NCBI GenBank assembly: GCA_964606665.1
Contig: CAZSHS010000025.1
Span: 1-57,143, forward strand
Length of the DNA stretch: 57,143 bases
Direction of reading: 5' to 3'
Source of the DNA: Aved-18 sp964606665
GTDB taxonomy: Bacteria > Cyanobacteriota > Vampirovibrionia > Obscuribacterales > Obscuribacteraceae
Numbering within the stretch: position 1 is the stretch's first letter; every line of letters starts with the position of its first letter. Positions 35,325 to 43,424 of the stretch are shown in pieces. Under the pieces are notes generated by a model that saw nothing but the letters and a program-made list of their open reading frames with translations, did no database searches and had not been told where the DNA came from. The position numbers were made by a program, and so were the translations under genes.

Positions 35325-35723
35325 GTGAATTCCCCCATCGTCCGCTGGTTATTGGTCATAATCTGGATGAGTGTTATTTTTGCTTTCTCGCATCAGGCAA
35401 ACTCAAGCGAGAAGACTGCCGTTGTTTTTGGTAGCTTCAATATTTTTGCGCGTAAAATGGGACACATAAGTGAGTTCGGCGTTCTATTTCTGTTGCTTCG
35501 ATACGCTCTGCGCAAACATATTGAATTAAAGAAAGCGACATATGGAGCAGCTCTTCTTGCTATTTTGTATGCTGCTAGTGACGAATGGCATCAGTCTTTC
35601 GTCCCGGGTCGAAGTGCTTGTGTTGAAGATGTCATGCTAGATTCGTCGGCTGTTTTAGTAGCATTTCTATGTTCTGGTTTTATTGATAAAATGGTGGCGA
35701 AGTTGAGCGGAGCAAAGAGTTGA
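35325..35723 (+). CDS. VanZ-like membrane protein
   Basis: 132 residues from GTG with GGA upstream (GAAGGACAATAC). Four hydrophobic segments and the VanZ-family positions are visible: FSHQANSSE, KMGHISEFGVLFLLLRYAL and ASDEWHQSFVPGRSACVEDVMLD. VanZ-type proteins are best known for teicoplanin resistance in Enterococcus, but most members have no known role. It precedes the DUF4239 gene by four bases. Confidence 0.8.
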   Translation: MNSPIVRWLLVIIWMSVIFAFSHQANSSEKTAVVFGSFNIFARKMGHISEFGVLFLLLRYALRKHIELKKATYGAALLAILYAASDEWHQSFVPGRSACVEDVMLDSSAVLVAFLCSGFIDKMVAKLSGAKS

Positions 35724-35727
35724 TCTT

Positions 35728-36513
35728 ATGATAGACGCCTGGATTTTCGGAATTGTTGTAGTCGGCGGCTCGGTGCTTTTTGCATCGATGGGTGTCTTGC
35801 TGGTTCGTAAGCGCGTTTCTGGCAGTTGGCTCAAGCGTCATCACGAAGTGGCAGGCTACATGCTCTCTATAGTTGGCACACTATATTCGGTGCTACTTGG
35901 TCTCATTGTTGTTGACACTCAAACCAAATATCAAAATGCAAAACAAATGACTCAACAGGAAGCCGACTCAACTCTAGATTTGTTTCATATGGCATACACG
36001 ATGCCTATCGAGACTAGAAAAGTAATGCATGAGAATCTGGCTGAATATTTACGAATCGTTGACGAAGTAGAATGGGACTCAATTGACGCTCACGGTTTCA
36101 AGGACGAATCTGCCAAAGTTCCATTTCGAAAGTTGTGGTGGACCATGACCGAATATGAGCCTAGCACCGTACGTGGTACTGAGGCGTATTCTGAAATGCT
36201 TCAGGTTTTGCAAGACATGACAGATGGACGCAGATATCGTATACAGATTGCTAAAACCGGAATGCACGAAGTAATGTGGGGAGTCGTTATTTTCGGAGGA
36301 CTACTCACTGTTGTATTTACGTTTCTATTTGAAGTTGAAAATGTAAATGCACAGTTGCTTATGACCGGACTTGTGGCACTGGCGCTTTCGCTAAATGTTT
36401 TGCTTATTGCGTTATTCAGCAATCCATACACAGGCTACATGCGGATCTCGTCTTATCCCTTTAAGTACGATAGAAAAGTAATTTTGGAAATGAGCAAGTT
36501 TAAGCCTGAGTAG
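35728..36513 (+). CDS. DUF4239-like membrane protein
   Basis: 261 residues. Two N-terminal membrane segments (about 5-25 and 45-65: YMLSIVGTLYSVLLGLIVVD) are followed by a cytoplasmic or periplasmic helical region and two C-terminal segments (VMWGVVIFGGLLTVVFTFLF and LMTGLVALALSLNVLLIAL). The layout, with the GTLYSVLLG stretch after the second segment, resembles DUF4239 (bestrophin-like). No catalytic role known. Confidence 0.65.
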   Translation: MIDAWIFGIVVVGGSVLFASMGVLLVRKRVSGSWLKRHHEVAGYMLSIVGTLYSVLLGLIVVDTQTKYQNAKQMTQQEADSTLDLFHMAYTMPIETRKVMHENLAEYLRIVDEVEWDSIDAHGFKDESAKVPFRKLWWTMTEYEPSTVRGTEAYSEMLQVLQDMTDGRRYRIQIAKTGMHEVMWGVVIFGGLLTVVFTFLFEVENVNAQLLMTGLVALALSLNVLLIALFSNPYTGYMRISSYPFKYDRKVILEMSKFKPE

Positions 36514-36572
36514 GCCTTGTCACTTTGTCTCTAAATTATTGAACTTTTTTCGAATTTAAGTCGTCAACAAAC

Positions 36573-36725
36573 ATGGAAGTTAAATGTTTGGTGCAAGATG
36601 CTAGCGTATGTGCTAGCATAAGGGAAGGCGGCATCGTCAAACCTCATGGAGGACATAAATACTGCCATCCATCTGACGTAGATAAAGTAATTAGAATTTT
36701 GGAAAGTGGTATCGCCAATGACTAA
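36573..36725 (+). CDS. Small protein before the HicB-like gene, unrecognised
   Basis: 50 residues, ATG 36573 to TAA 36723, overlapping the start of the HicB-like gene by eight bases. It contains GGIVKPHGGHKYCHPSDVDK. The position and length fit the toxin half of a HicAB pair, but the sequence lacks the usual HicA motif (a Gly-Ser-His around a VP strand). A perfect inverted repeat sits inside it. It may be a diverged partner or a chance frame. Confidence 0.3.
   Translation: MEVKCLVQDASVCASIREGGIVKPHGGHKYCHPSDVDKVIRILESGIAND
36598..36619. promoter_or_regulatory. Perfect 8-bp inverted repeat, candidate operator
   Basis: ATGCTAGC (36598-36605) and GCTAGCAT (36612-36619) are separated by six bases. 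It lies 99 bases before the HicB-like ATG. Ribbon-helix-helix or HTH antitoxins often bind such palindromes to repress their own operon; that use here is inference. Confidence 0.4.
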
Positions 36726-37140
36726 AGTAAACACGAAAAAAGCGAGAGTCCAGGAATATTTAAACCTCCCTTGGCACTATTCTGTGGAAGCCTCTGATTG
36801 GGAAGGCGAGAAAGGTTACTGGGCATGGGTGTCGGAGCTTCCTGACTGTTCGACATTCGATAAATCGAGAGTGAAAGCGCTTGAGACAGTAGCGAATCTT
36901 TTGCCAGGATATCTTTTGGCAGCTCTGGAATCTAACGTGGATATTCCAATCCCGGAGTCACGTCCGATAGATACCGCAGATGTTGGCGGCACAATTGTGT
37001 TGCGAATTCCAAAATCGCTTCATCTTGGTATAAAGCAAGCTGCAAAAGCTGAGAATACATCTTTAAATCAGTTTGCGTTATTTGCTCTGACAAAGATGGT
37101 CTATCAAACTAACTTGCCTAAAGAAATCAAAAAGCGTTAG
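36718..37140 (+). CDS. HicB-like antitoxin-family protein
   Basis: 140 residues from ATG 36718 with GGAAAGTGG just upstream. Residues 10-75 resemble the HicB partial-RNase-H fold (YSVEASDWEGEKGYWAWVSE, LPDCSTFDKSRVKALETV). Residues 90-125 resemble a ribbon-helix-helix (GTIVLRIPKSLHLGIKQAAK, NTSLNQFALFALTKMV). Such proteins are typically antitoxins that repress their own operon, but orphan copies are common. No recognisable HicA is adjacent; the short frame upstream is the only candidate. Confidence 0.75.
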   Translation: MTKVNTKKARVQEYLNLPWHYSVEASDWEGEKGYWAWVSELPDCSTFDKSRVKALETVANLLPGYLLAALESNVDIPIPESRPIDTADVGGTIVLRIPKSLHLGIKQAAKAENTSLNQFALFALTKMVYQTNLPKEIKKR

Positions 37141-37217
37141 TCCAATTACGCAACCAAGATGGCAACGACTTGATTCCCTGGAGTGCCCGTGCCTGTATTT
37201 TGCGGTACAATTTTGGT

Positions 37218-37640
37218 ATGAAGTTTCGGAATGCCTTGTTGTTTGCTGGGCTGTGTGCTTTCGGCATTCAGAGCCAGTTTGCATGCGCTTTAGATAAGAT
37301 TACCAAAGAAGCTTATCTGAAGGCGGTTTCGAAGCAGTTTAGACGCGCATACTTTCCTCTATACGATTACTGCTTTTGCGTTGCCAAAATTCAGTTTGTC
37401 ATCGACGAAAATGGAAAGGTATCTCAAATCAAGATTGTAAAACCTGCGGTCTCCCGTAAGTACAAGGCGCCTACTAGTACCGGTGATGAATGTATGATCT
37501 TTGCCGCAAAAAATATAAGTGATTTGCCTAAAATGCCGGATGAGATTAAAAGCCCGGCACTGATACTTTTGACTTTAGACGGCACGGGTAAAGAGGGTCC
37601 AATGAGGATTGATGCTCAGGTTTTGACGAACGGGAAGTGA
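37218..37640 (+). CDS. Exported TonB-C-like protein
   Basis: About 140 residues from ATG 37218, which gives a signal peptide (MKFRNALLFAGLCAFGIQSQ, cleavage after ACA). The rest matches a TonB C-terminal-like fold as a free periplasmic domain: YCFCVAKIQFVIDENGKVSQ with the VDxxGxV-type turn and two extra Cys, and LPKMPDEIKSPALILLTLDG near the end. Free-standing TonB-C-like domains occur in many diderms; role here unknown. It is 77 bases after the HicB-like gene. Confidence 0.6.
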   Translation: MKFRNALLFAGLCAFGIQSQFACALDKITKEAYLKAVSKQFRRAYFPLYDYCFCVAKIQFVIDENGKVSQIKIVKPAVSRKYKAPTSTGDECMIFAAKNISDLPKMPDEIKSPALILLTLDGTGKEGPMRIDAQVLTNGK

Positions 37641-37779
37641 AGTCCACTGCGATGATTATGGGATTTAAGACCAAAATCTTAATGATTCCGAGCAGTCCAA
37701 TAATAGAGACTATGGTTATTTAATAGACAATTGAAGGCAATTAGATAATAGGAAGATCGTCCGAATTCTTAAAGCTATC

Positions 37780-38382
37780 ATGAGATCTACAGTAAATTCG
37801 CCATATACTCATTTTCGAAAATCTAGAACTTCTAACTTTCAATGCTTGAAGAAATTCAACTCGCGAAATTCTCGTGGCATGTACATGTTGGAAGTATTGG
37901 TGGCAATTTCCGTCGGAGCCTTGATGGCATACGCTTTGCTAAATACCACAACTCAAAGTATGCGTTTGCTGACTACCAATCAAAATCGTGCAGTAGCGAA
38001 TTTAATGTTATCCGAACTCTTGGAATGGTCCAGAGCAGCTGGTTACAGTTACCTAATTACGCAACCTGCAGAAAGCTCTATAACAATTAATCGTACAGCT
38101 CTAAATGAACCCGGTTCTGATACGGGAATCAGAAAAGACGTAGCAATGCTGGATGACTTTAGTTTGAAATGGACTGACCTTGCGCAAAAGAGCACATTGA
38201 AAGGAAAGGTCACCTACATCATTGAGCCAATTCCATCTTCGGATGCAGTCAAAGTCACTATTAAGATAGCTTGGCAAGATAGTAGTGCATTCAGTCCCAG
38301 TGACAATGCTCTCGGCGCAGGAAAGGAAATTTCAGCTTCAACTTTAGTTTGTAAAAATGGTTCTGGAGCTTATTCCAAATGA
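37780..38382 (+). CDS. Type IV pilin-like protein, PilV/GspI type
   Basis: 200 residues. A prepilin signal is visible: NSRG followed by MYMLEVLVAISVGALMAYAL, with Glu at position +5 after the predicted cleavage site. The leader is long (about 33 residues). The C-terminal part is a soluble minor-pilin-like domain. It overlaps the next gene by four bases (ATGA) and forms a three-gene minor-pilin cluster. Confidence 0.75.
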   Translation: MRSTVNSPYTHFRKSRTSNFQCLKKFNSRNSRGMYMLEVLVAISVGALMAYALLNTTTQSMRLLTTNQNRAVANLMLSELLEWSRAAGYSYLITQPAESSITINRTALNEPGSDTGIRKDVAMLDDFSLKWTDLAQKSTLKGKVTYIIEPIPSSDAVKVTIKIAWQDSSAFSPSDNALGAGKEISASTLVCKNGSGAYSK

Positions 38383-39314
38383 AGAAGAACCAATTGTCTT
38401 TAAATATTCGACGGTCGAACAGTAGGCGATCAGGCGCCACTTTAACTGAGCTTTTAGTAGCATCACTACTAATGGGATTAACCATGGCGGTGCTTGGCGA
38501 AGTCATGGGACTAATGACTCTTTTGGCTGGAAGAGTTAATAATAAAGCTAGTGTAATTGATAGTGAAAGAGTTGTTATGAGCAGAATCGCAAGTGATGTG
38601 AGAGCTGCAAGAACTTTTGGAGACGCCTTTGCATTAGTACCGAGCGAACGTTATCAGTTTCCATCTTCCAGCAATCCAATTTATGGATCATCTGGAATTT
38701 CGGTAAGTAATTCACCTTACCGTTTATCTTCGCATACGCTTATCCTTCAACAGCCTAGCTTTTATACGGCGCCAAATGGTGATTTTGCAGATGAAAAATT
38801 CAATATTTTTCCAATTGCATTCAAATCTGGTGACTCCACATCTGCACCAATTTCAGCCACACTTACTTCTGGGAAGATTGAAAATTTGGAGACAGTGATT
38901 TACGACGTAGTTCCTACAGCTGTAACTGGAAACTGGGAGATTGTGATGAAGAGATTTCCTGGTGCAACGATATCTAATTTTCCAAATGGTATTCAACCTT
39001 CAAGACAGAACAGTTATATCGACCTAGTGCCACAAACAGTGGGAAAAGGGCTGATTGGACCGCTTTCTCGCTCAGGCGACAGTTATCCAGTAGTGTTTCA
39101 ATATTACGTAAAAAACTCTGCTGGATTAGTAGATACTTTGGATTCGGCACAACTTAATGTACCTGGAAATGTAGACAGGATTATTGGTATTGGTATCAAT
39201 TTAGAAATGAAAAAACCAGAGAGCGGTGATCAAATTTCTTCAAGAGATCAGCAAGTGGGTTTACATTCTGAGGTTTTTTGTCGTTCTAACAAGGGAATTA
39301 TCCGAAGGTTTTGA
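38379..39314 (+). CDS. Type IV pilin-like protein, PilW/GspJ type
   Basis: 311 residues. The prepilin signal is RRSG followed by ATLTELLVASLLMGLTMAVL with Glu at +5. The rest is a large soluble domain with many Ser, Thr and Asn residues. Starts inside the stop of the previous pilin gene, so both are translated together. Confidence 0.75.
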   Translation: MKKNQLSLNIRRSNSRRSGATLTELLVASLLMGLTMAVLGEVMGLMTLLAGRVNNKASVIDSERVVMSRIASDVRAARTFGDAFALVPSERYQFPSSSNPIYGSSGISVSNSPYRLSSHTLILQQPSFYTAPNGDFADEKFNIFPIAFKSGDSTSAPISATLTSGKIENLETVIYDVVPTAVTGNWEIVMKRFPGATISNFPNGIQPSRQNSYIDLVPQTVGKGLIGPLSRSGDSYPVVFQYYVKNSAGLVDTLDSAQLNVPGNVDRIIGIGINLEMKKPESGDQISSRDQQVGLHSEVFCRSNKGIIRRF

Positions 39315-39328
39315 AGGTAACGTAGGAC

Positions 39329-40708
39329 GTGTTAAAACCAAGAACTAGAAAAGGTTACGCATTACTTTCAGTATTAGTACTGTCTACATTCGCAATGGTT
39401 TCCCTGCTTGCATTAGCATCTGTTTTTCTTTCGATAGGGAGAGCTGAAGCAGTTCAAAATCAGAAAAACTTACTTCTGTCTGCGATTGATACAGGCTTAG
39501 ATTATGCAATCAGTAATTTAAACAACAATCCTCCGGACAGTCTTACTACATCACAATTTGATCTACCTTCTTCGAATTTGCCAAATTTAAATCCACCATT
39601 AGCTGTTAAGATTCGACTTACTCCTGTAAAAGACTACGCAGGAGGAGTAGATTGGGACACTGTTAATGCTTTCTCGGTATTGCAATCTCCGCCACTGAAT
39701 ACGATACCACCTGTCAATGAATATTCTGTTAATGGAAAGCGAAACTTTTGGTATCTCTGTGAAATTACTGCATCGAGAGGCGCTTTTAGTAGAAGCGCTA
39801 GAGCGATGCTTGAGCCGCAGACAACTTCGCCTACAGATATTAATAACGTAAGTTTGTCAACGCCGAGCACTCCACTTTTTCCGGCTCCCTTATTCGCTAA
39901 TTCACTGCTTAATTTCACTCCTTCTGGCAAGCTTGACGTAAAAGCTATTTCGGGTGATCTCAGTTTGTTTTCGAATGACAAAACTTCCATTTCGGGAAGT
40001 AACACAACAATAAACGGAGATCTTTCTAGCAATGAAATTATTGGCGCAGACACTAGACCCACTGTAACTGGGACAGTTACTTCTCCAAATTTACCTGATT
40101 CCACCCAACTTAATTACAGTAGTTATATTTCGACTTATTCTAATCAATCTTACTCGCCTTCTCCCACTACTAGCGTCGGTGCAACTGTTGATATCCCTGC
40201 AAACAGCACAGTTAATTTGCAGACTAGTAGCTACTCAACCGGTTCGCTAGTTTTGGATGGTTCAAATACCGTGAATTTGCCTTCTTCTCCTTCTTCTCCC
40301 ACAAAAATATTTGTAGATTCGAATACTGCTACGCCCTTAAAAATAGATACCAGTTCGTTGAATTATGGTTCAAGTAGTTCATCTGCGGATTTTCAACTTT
40401 ATTATGATGGTACTCAGGACATTACCATTACTGCTAATGCGAAGCCTTTTAATGGGCTAATTTATGCTCCAAGAGCTAAAGTTACGGTAGATGGCTCCAA
40501 AGCTTTTAATGGTGCAATTTTAGCTGACACTGTTGATATTAAAAACTCGGAAGTAAATTTACTAAGTGATATTTCAACAACTGGCGGGCCAATGGCAGAA
40601 AGAAACAATAACTATGGACTCTCTTTAAAGCTAAACGGAAGCCAGCTTGGTTATTTGGGTTATCAACCAGTCACGTGGCAGGAGACATCAAATCGTTTAG
40701 TAGAGTAA
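39329..40708 (+). CDS. PilX/GspK-like pilus protein
   Basis: 459 residues from GTG. The prepilin-like signal is RKG followed by YALLSVLVLSTFAMVSLLAL. Position +5 is Ser, not Glu, a feature of GspK-type tip pilins. The C-terminal 150 residues are Ser/Thr-rich with a repeated strand pattern (TITANAKPFNGLIYAPRAK, TVDGSKAFNGAILADTVDI), like DUF7305 domains in PilX-type proteins. It is the last gene of the pilin cluster, 14 bases after the PilW-like gene. Confidence 0.75.
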   Translation: MLKPRTRKGYALLSVLVLSTFAMVSLLALASVFLSIGRAEAVQNQKNLLLSAIDTGLDYAISNLNNNPPDSLTTSQFDLPSSNLPNLNPPLAVKIRLTPVKDYAGGVDWDTVNAFSVLQSPPLNTIPPVNEYSVNGKRNFWYLCEITASRGAFSRSARAMLEPQTTSPTDINNVSLSTPSTPLFPAPLFANSLLNFTPSGKLDVKAISGDLSLFSNDKTSISGSNTTINGDLSSNEIIGADTRPTVTGTVTSPNLPDSTQLNYSSYISTYSNQSYSPSPTTSVGATVDIPANSTVNLQTSSYSTGSLVLDGSNTVNLPSSPSSPTKIFVDSNTATPLKIDTSSLNYGSSSSSADFQLYYDGTQDITITANAKPFNGLIYAPRAKVTVDGSKAFNGAILADTVDIKNSEVNLLSDISTTGGPMAERNNNYGLSLKLNGSQLGYLGYQPVTWQETSNRLVE

Positions 40709-40759
40709 ATAGTTTTGAAACATTGAAGCACAAGATACTTTTGGGTGAGGGGAGTTTGA

Positions 40760-41032
40760 ATGGCTTGCCTAGGCGTACATTTTGCATTGACACAGGCTCA
40801 GGAGAAGAAGCTTCTGAGTGCGGAGAAAAAAGACGATGCGGACCTCGTAATGGAAATCATCGAGGAAATCGAACATGATTGGGGCGAAGAGTTTACTTTC
40901 GAATCAGACAAATCCTGAGACGCGATGCATCGCTGTTTTTCTAATTGAACACTCAACTTCACAGAAGGCGATTATCCGCTGAAGATGGCAATCTTTGGTG
41001 GACGTCAGATGCCGAGCGAAGAAGAAGAATAA
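40760..41032 (+). pseudogene. DUF1877-family gene with two in-frame UGA codons
   Basis: ATG 40760 with GGGGAG upstream starts MACLGVHFALTQAQ, the typical DUF1877 N-terminus. The frame meets TGA at 40916 (52 codons), then continues DAMHRCFSN, meets a second TGA at 40946, continues TLNFTEGDYPLKMAIFGGRQ and ends at TAA 41030. DUF1877 members have DKAWDAIHRCL, a Gly-containing turn, then LxxxxYPLxxxILGGRQ, so the first TGA replaces Trp and the second probably Gly. The family is normally longer after GGRQ, so the 3' end is also lost. Function of the family is unknown. Confidence 0.75.
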
Positions 41033-41037
41033 AATCG

Positions 41038-41541
41038 TTAAGCCGACTGGTTTTGAATACTTAATTGAGCAAGTCGTTGAGTTATTCGTTCCATAGTTGA
41101 CTTCTTTAAGAATGACGATTCAGGGCTTTGTCCAAAAACTGCCTGTTGCTCATCCTCAAAGATAAACTGAGCAAGGCTTGTTCCCTCATCAGCTTCTTTC
41201 AGGTTTGCGGTTAAAATCATATGAGTCAAAATCTGGTTACTGACCCCAAATGAATCAGGAGATGAAGTGAATTCAAAATTTATTTTGTAGCGAAGAATTA
41301 TAAATCCATTTCCCATCGCAATAGTTTGCGACGGACCCCAGTAACGCTCTATTCCATTACAATTGATAGCTTCGCATAATATTTGATCTAACTCAGCCTT
41401 TGTTGCGTCCAACGACATAGAGTATTTAAAAGGTTCTTGTGAATCATCTGACTTGGACACACTACCATGCGCTTGAGTGATGATAAAGGCAACAAGTGCC
41501 ACCAATATAATTGTTATGAATGGGATGTATTCAGTCATCAA
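41038..41541 (-). CDS. Single-span membrane protein of unknown function
   Basis: 167 residues. One N-terminal membrane segment (YIPFITIILVALVAFIITQA) anchors a soluble domain with alternating strands (YWGPSQTIAMGNGFIILRYK, THMILTANLKEADEGTSLAQ). It is convergent with the broken DUF1877 gene. No family recognised. Confidence 0.6.
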   Translation of the reverse strand: MMTEYIPFITIILVALVAFIITQAHGSVSKSDDSQEPFKYSMSLDATKAELDQILCEAINCNGIERYWGPSQTIAMGNGFIILRYKINFEFTSSPDSFGVSNQILTHMILTANLKEADEGTSLAQFIFEDEQQAVFGQSPESSFLKKSTMERITQRLAQLSIQNQSA

Positions 41542-41811
41542 TCAATCAATTCCCGAAATCTACGTATCAGTCATTCTAATACTTTCTGCCCTTCTCTCCA
41601 TTTTTCTTTAAAGCAATGGGTTTGGGATGTTGGAGCTAGCGCATTATTCGAGGAGCTTGCTTATTTACGTTGGGAAGCTGCTAAGTTGATCCACCACCCA
41701 AAGATCTGTCAATTTTAAATTCGATCAATAAACACCTACCAAACTGTTTCCCGCCTTGCGTAAAAGACTTCATGGTCCGTTAGTGTAAGGGTATCGAAGG
41801 GGATGCCAATC
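41542..41811. other. Intergenic region with no supported gene
   Basis: 270 bases between divergent genes. One forward stretch around 41617-41690 reads as a coding-like peptide (KQWVWDVGASALFEELAYLR) without a start or domain, perhaps a gene remnant. A tRNA-like 5' sequence near 41777-41795 has no matching rest of a tRNA. No clear terminator or promoter was found by eye. Confidence 0.4.
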
Positions 41812-42285
41812 ATGAATACTAAAATCAAATGGGGCGAGAGTATATTTTTAGGGATGGGACCAGCCGTTTATCTGGGTTTCTGGGCACCGGTTATTATCTT
41901 TGCGAATCCCAAATCCGTTGGTAGCTTTGCATTCATACTTCTGTGTTGCGCAGCTCTAAGCGCCGTTTATTATCTGATTAGTTTGGCTGCGCTCAAGGCG
42001 CATCAAAAGTGGAATGTCCCTGGCATGCGTAAAAACGGGACTTATGATTACTTTGCCAAATATGGTTGGGTGTTCGCTCTTTGTATGAGTATTCCTGCAA
42101 CATACATGGGATTCTTCAGCGTAGCAATGACTTACGGTTGTCCCGGTGGACATCCCGAGTTCAACATTTTTTCTGCCATAGGTTTGTATCTTTCCGGCTG
42201 GTTTATTGGAGCTGCACCCGGAGCTGTGGCGGGATGCCTCTTCATTTCAGTATTAGATTTTGTTACCGTTGCACTTAAACGTTAA
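41812..42285 (+). CDS. Four-span membrane protein of unknown function
   Basis: 157 residues from ATG 41812; the GAAGGGG upstream directly abuts an ATG at 41803, so only 41812 has normal spacing (nine bases). Four hydrophobic segments are visible (GESIFLGMGPAVYLGFWAPV, FAFILLCCAALSAVYYLISL, YGWVFALCMSIPATYMGFF, AIGLYLSGWFIGAAPGAVAG). No family recognised. It overlaps the convergent small gene by four bases. Confidence 0.6.
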   Translation: MNTKIKWGESIFLGMGPAVYLGFWAPVIIFANPKSVGSFAFILLCCAALSAVYYLISLAALKAHQKWNVPGMRKNGTYDYFAKYGWVFALCMSIPATYMGFFSVAMTYGCPGGHPEFNIFSAIGLYLSGWFIGAAPGAVAGCLFISVLDFVTVALKR

Positions 42286-42479
42286 GGTCGATAGGTAAAC
42301 CCTAAATAGAGCCCGAATGCAATAGCTAGCGCATAGAGAATCCCGGGGCGGAAGAGTAAGCTGATATATGGCTCGTTGCAGTAGACGATGGAGCCTATAA
42401 TTCCAATGATCAAGCAAACTGCAACGCCCACAACTATTGCATCTTCTTTTGATTTTGTTTTTGAGTCAGTGTTTTTCAT
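42282..42479 (-). CDS. Small two-span membrane protein
   Basis: 65 residues with a charged start (MKNTDSKTKSKED) and two hydrophobic segments (AIVVGVAVCLIIGIIGSIVY and GILYALAIAFGLYLGFTY). No family recognised. The gene is supported only by length, hydrophobicity pattern and tight fit against its neighbour. Confidence 0.45.
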   Translation of the reverse strand: MKNTDSKTKSKEDAIVVGVAVCLIIGIIGSIVYCNEPYISLLFRPGILYALAIAFGLYLGFTYRP

Positions 42480-42610
42480 CGCGGCGAAAACCTTCTTTTC
42501 TCTATATTAGCAGGAAGCGATTTAATGCAAAAACCTCCGGTTTGCTTCAAAATAGCCACAATCGTGTTTCAATTGTAGCTGTGGACATTTGGTACCATAT
42601 CTGGAGTCGT

Positions 42611-43276
42611 ATGATGCGTTCAATAGCGTTAGTGAGATTACTCACTGCTTTCATTGTCACCTTATTTCTTTGCGGTCCGGCTTTAGCCGATTCCACAAGC
42701 CGCACGCAAGGACTGAATCTTTATAATCAGGGCAAGTATTCTCAAGCGCTTCCGTATTTGCAGAAGTTTGTTAGGGAGAGTCCTTATGATTCATCCGGCC
42801 AGTATTATCTTGCTTTGTGCTATCAGGCGATGAAGCAAAATGGGCTAGCAAGACAGCATTTTCAGTGGGTTGCAGGCAATTCGAAGGATCAAAAATTAAA
42901 ATCTTACGCAGCAAATGCTCTCAACGCGTTATCAGCGCCTCAAGGCTCTGGCGGCGGTGCACCTGTGAAGTCGCAAGGAAATTCGAATTCTGAATCGCCT
43001 AGCCGCCAATTGGGACGCTGTAAGGTGATTATGTTTGAAACCTCATGGTGCCACTATTGTCATGAATTCGCTCCTGAGTTTGATGCAGCAGCCAACAAAT
43101 ACCGAGGACTGATGGACTTTCAACGGGTTGATGCTGAAGAAAATACCGATCTCAAGGCAAAATACAATGTGCGCAGCTACCCGCGACTGGTCTACTTGGA
43201 TGGTAAAGGAAACATCTTGTACAACGAAGGGCGAGGAGCTTTTTCTGAGCGATTGACTGAGTTAACGGGCAAATAG
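42611..43276 (+). CDS. Exported TPR protein with C-terminal thioredoxin domain
   Basis: About 222 residues from ATG 42611 or 42614 (GGAG at 42603-42606). A signal peptide (SIALVRLLTAFIVTLFLCGP, then ALA) leads to one or two TPRs (GLNLYNQGKYSQALPYLQKF, YYLALCYQAMKQNGLARQHF). A Ser/Gly-rich linker precedes a thioredoxin fold: VIMFETSWCHYCHEFAPEF with CHYC active site, then YNVRSYPRLVYLDG with the cis-Pro. Probably a periplasmic thiol-disulfide enzyme tethered to a partner via the TPRs. Confidence 0.8.
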   Translation: MMRSIALVRLLTAFIVTLFLCGPALADSTSRTQGLNLYNQGKYSQALPYLQKFVRESPYDSSGQYYLALCYQAMKQNGLARQHFQWVAGNSKDQKLKSYAANALNALSAPQGSGGGAPVKSQGNSNSESPSRQLGRCKVIMFETSWCHYCHEFAPEFDAAANKYRGLMDFQRVDAEENTDLKAKYNVRSYPRLVYLDGKGNILYNEGRGAFSERLTELTGK

Positions 43277-43287
43277 AGACTGTTTTT

Positions 43288-43383
43288 ATGTCCAAATTTA
43301 CCTTATTGTTTCTTCTACTTTTAGCCACCACATCTGGTACAACTTCGGCGAAGGAATTGAGCAAAGAAGAAGCTTTGGAGTAG
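43288..43383 (+). CDS. Orphan signal-peptide micro-ORF, possibly a truncated gene
   Basis: 31 residues: MSKFTLLFLLLLATTSGTTS followed by AKELSKEEALE and a TAG stop. The first part is a clear Sec signal peptide, but the mature part is only about 12 residues. After the TAG the frame stays open into the antisense strand of the kinase gene without recognisable motifs. It is 11 bases after the TPR-thioredoxin gene, so it could be a broken third gene of that transcript. Confidence 0.35.
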   Translation: MSKFTLLFLLLLATTSGTTSAKELSKEEALE

Positions 43384-43424
43384 CCATGGATAAAGAAGAC
43401 CGAAACGAAGAAGCCAAGCTTTTA

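Noticed and set aside
40760..41032. UGA read as Trp or Gly in this genome
   Set aside because: Many intact genes here, including gatA and VanZ, end in UGA, so a global code change is not supported.
41467..41718. Forward frame overlapping the start of a minus-strand gene
   Set aside because: No ribosome binding site or conserved domain; only a short middle part looks coding, so it is noted as a possible remnant.
41771..41800. tRNA-like 5' sequence (GGTCCGTTAGTGTAAGGGTATC)
   Set aside because: No anticodon arm, T-arm or matching acceptor 3' strand follows; the downstream bases belong to the next gene's start region.
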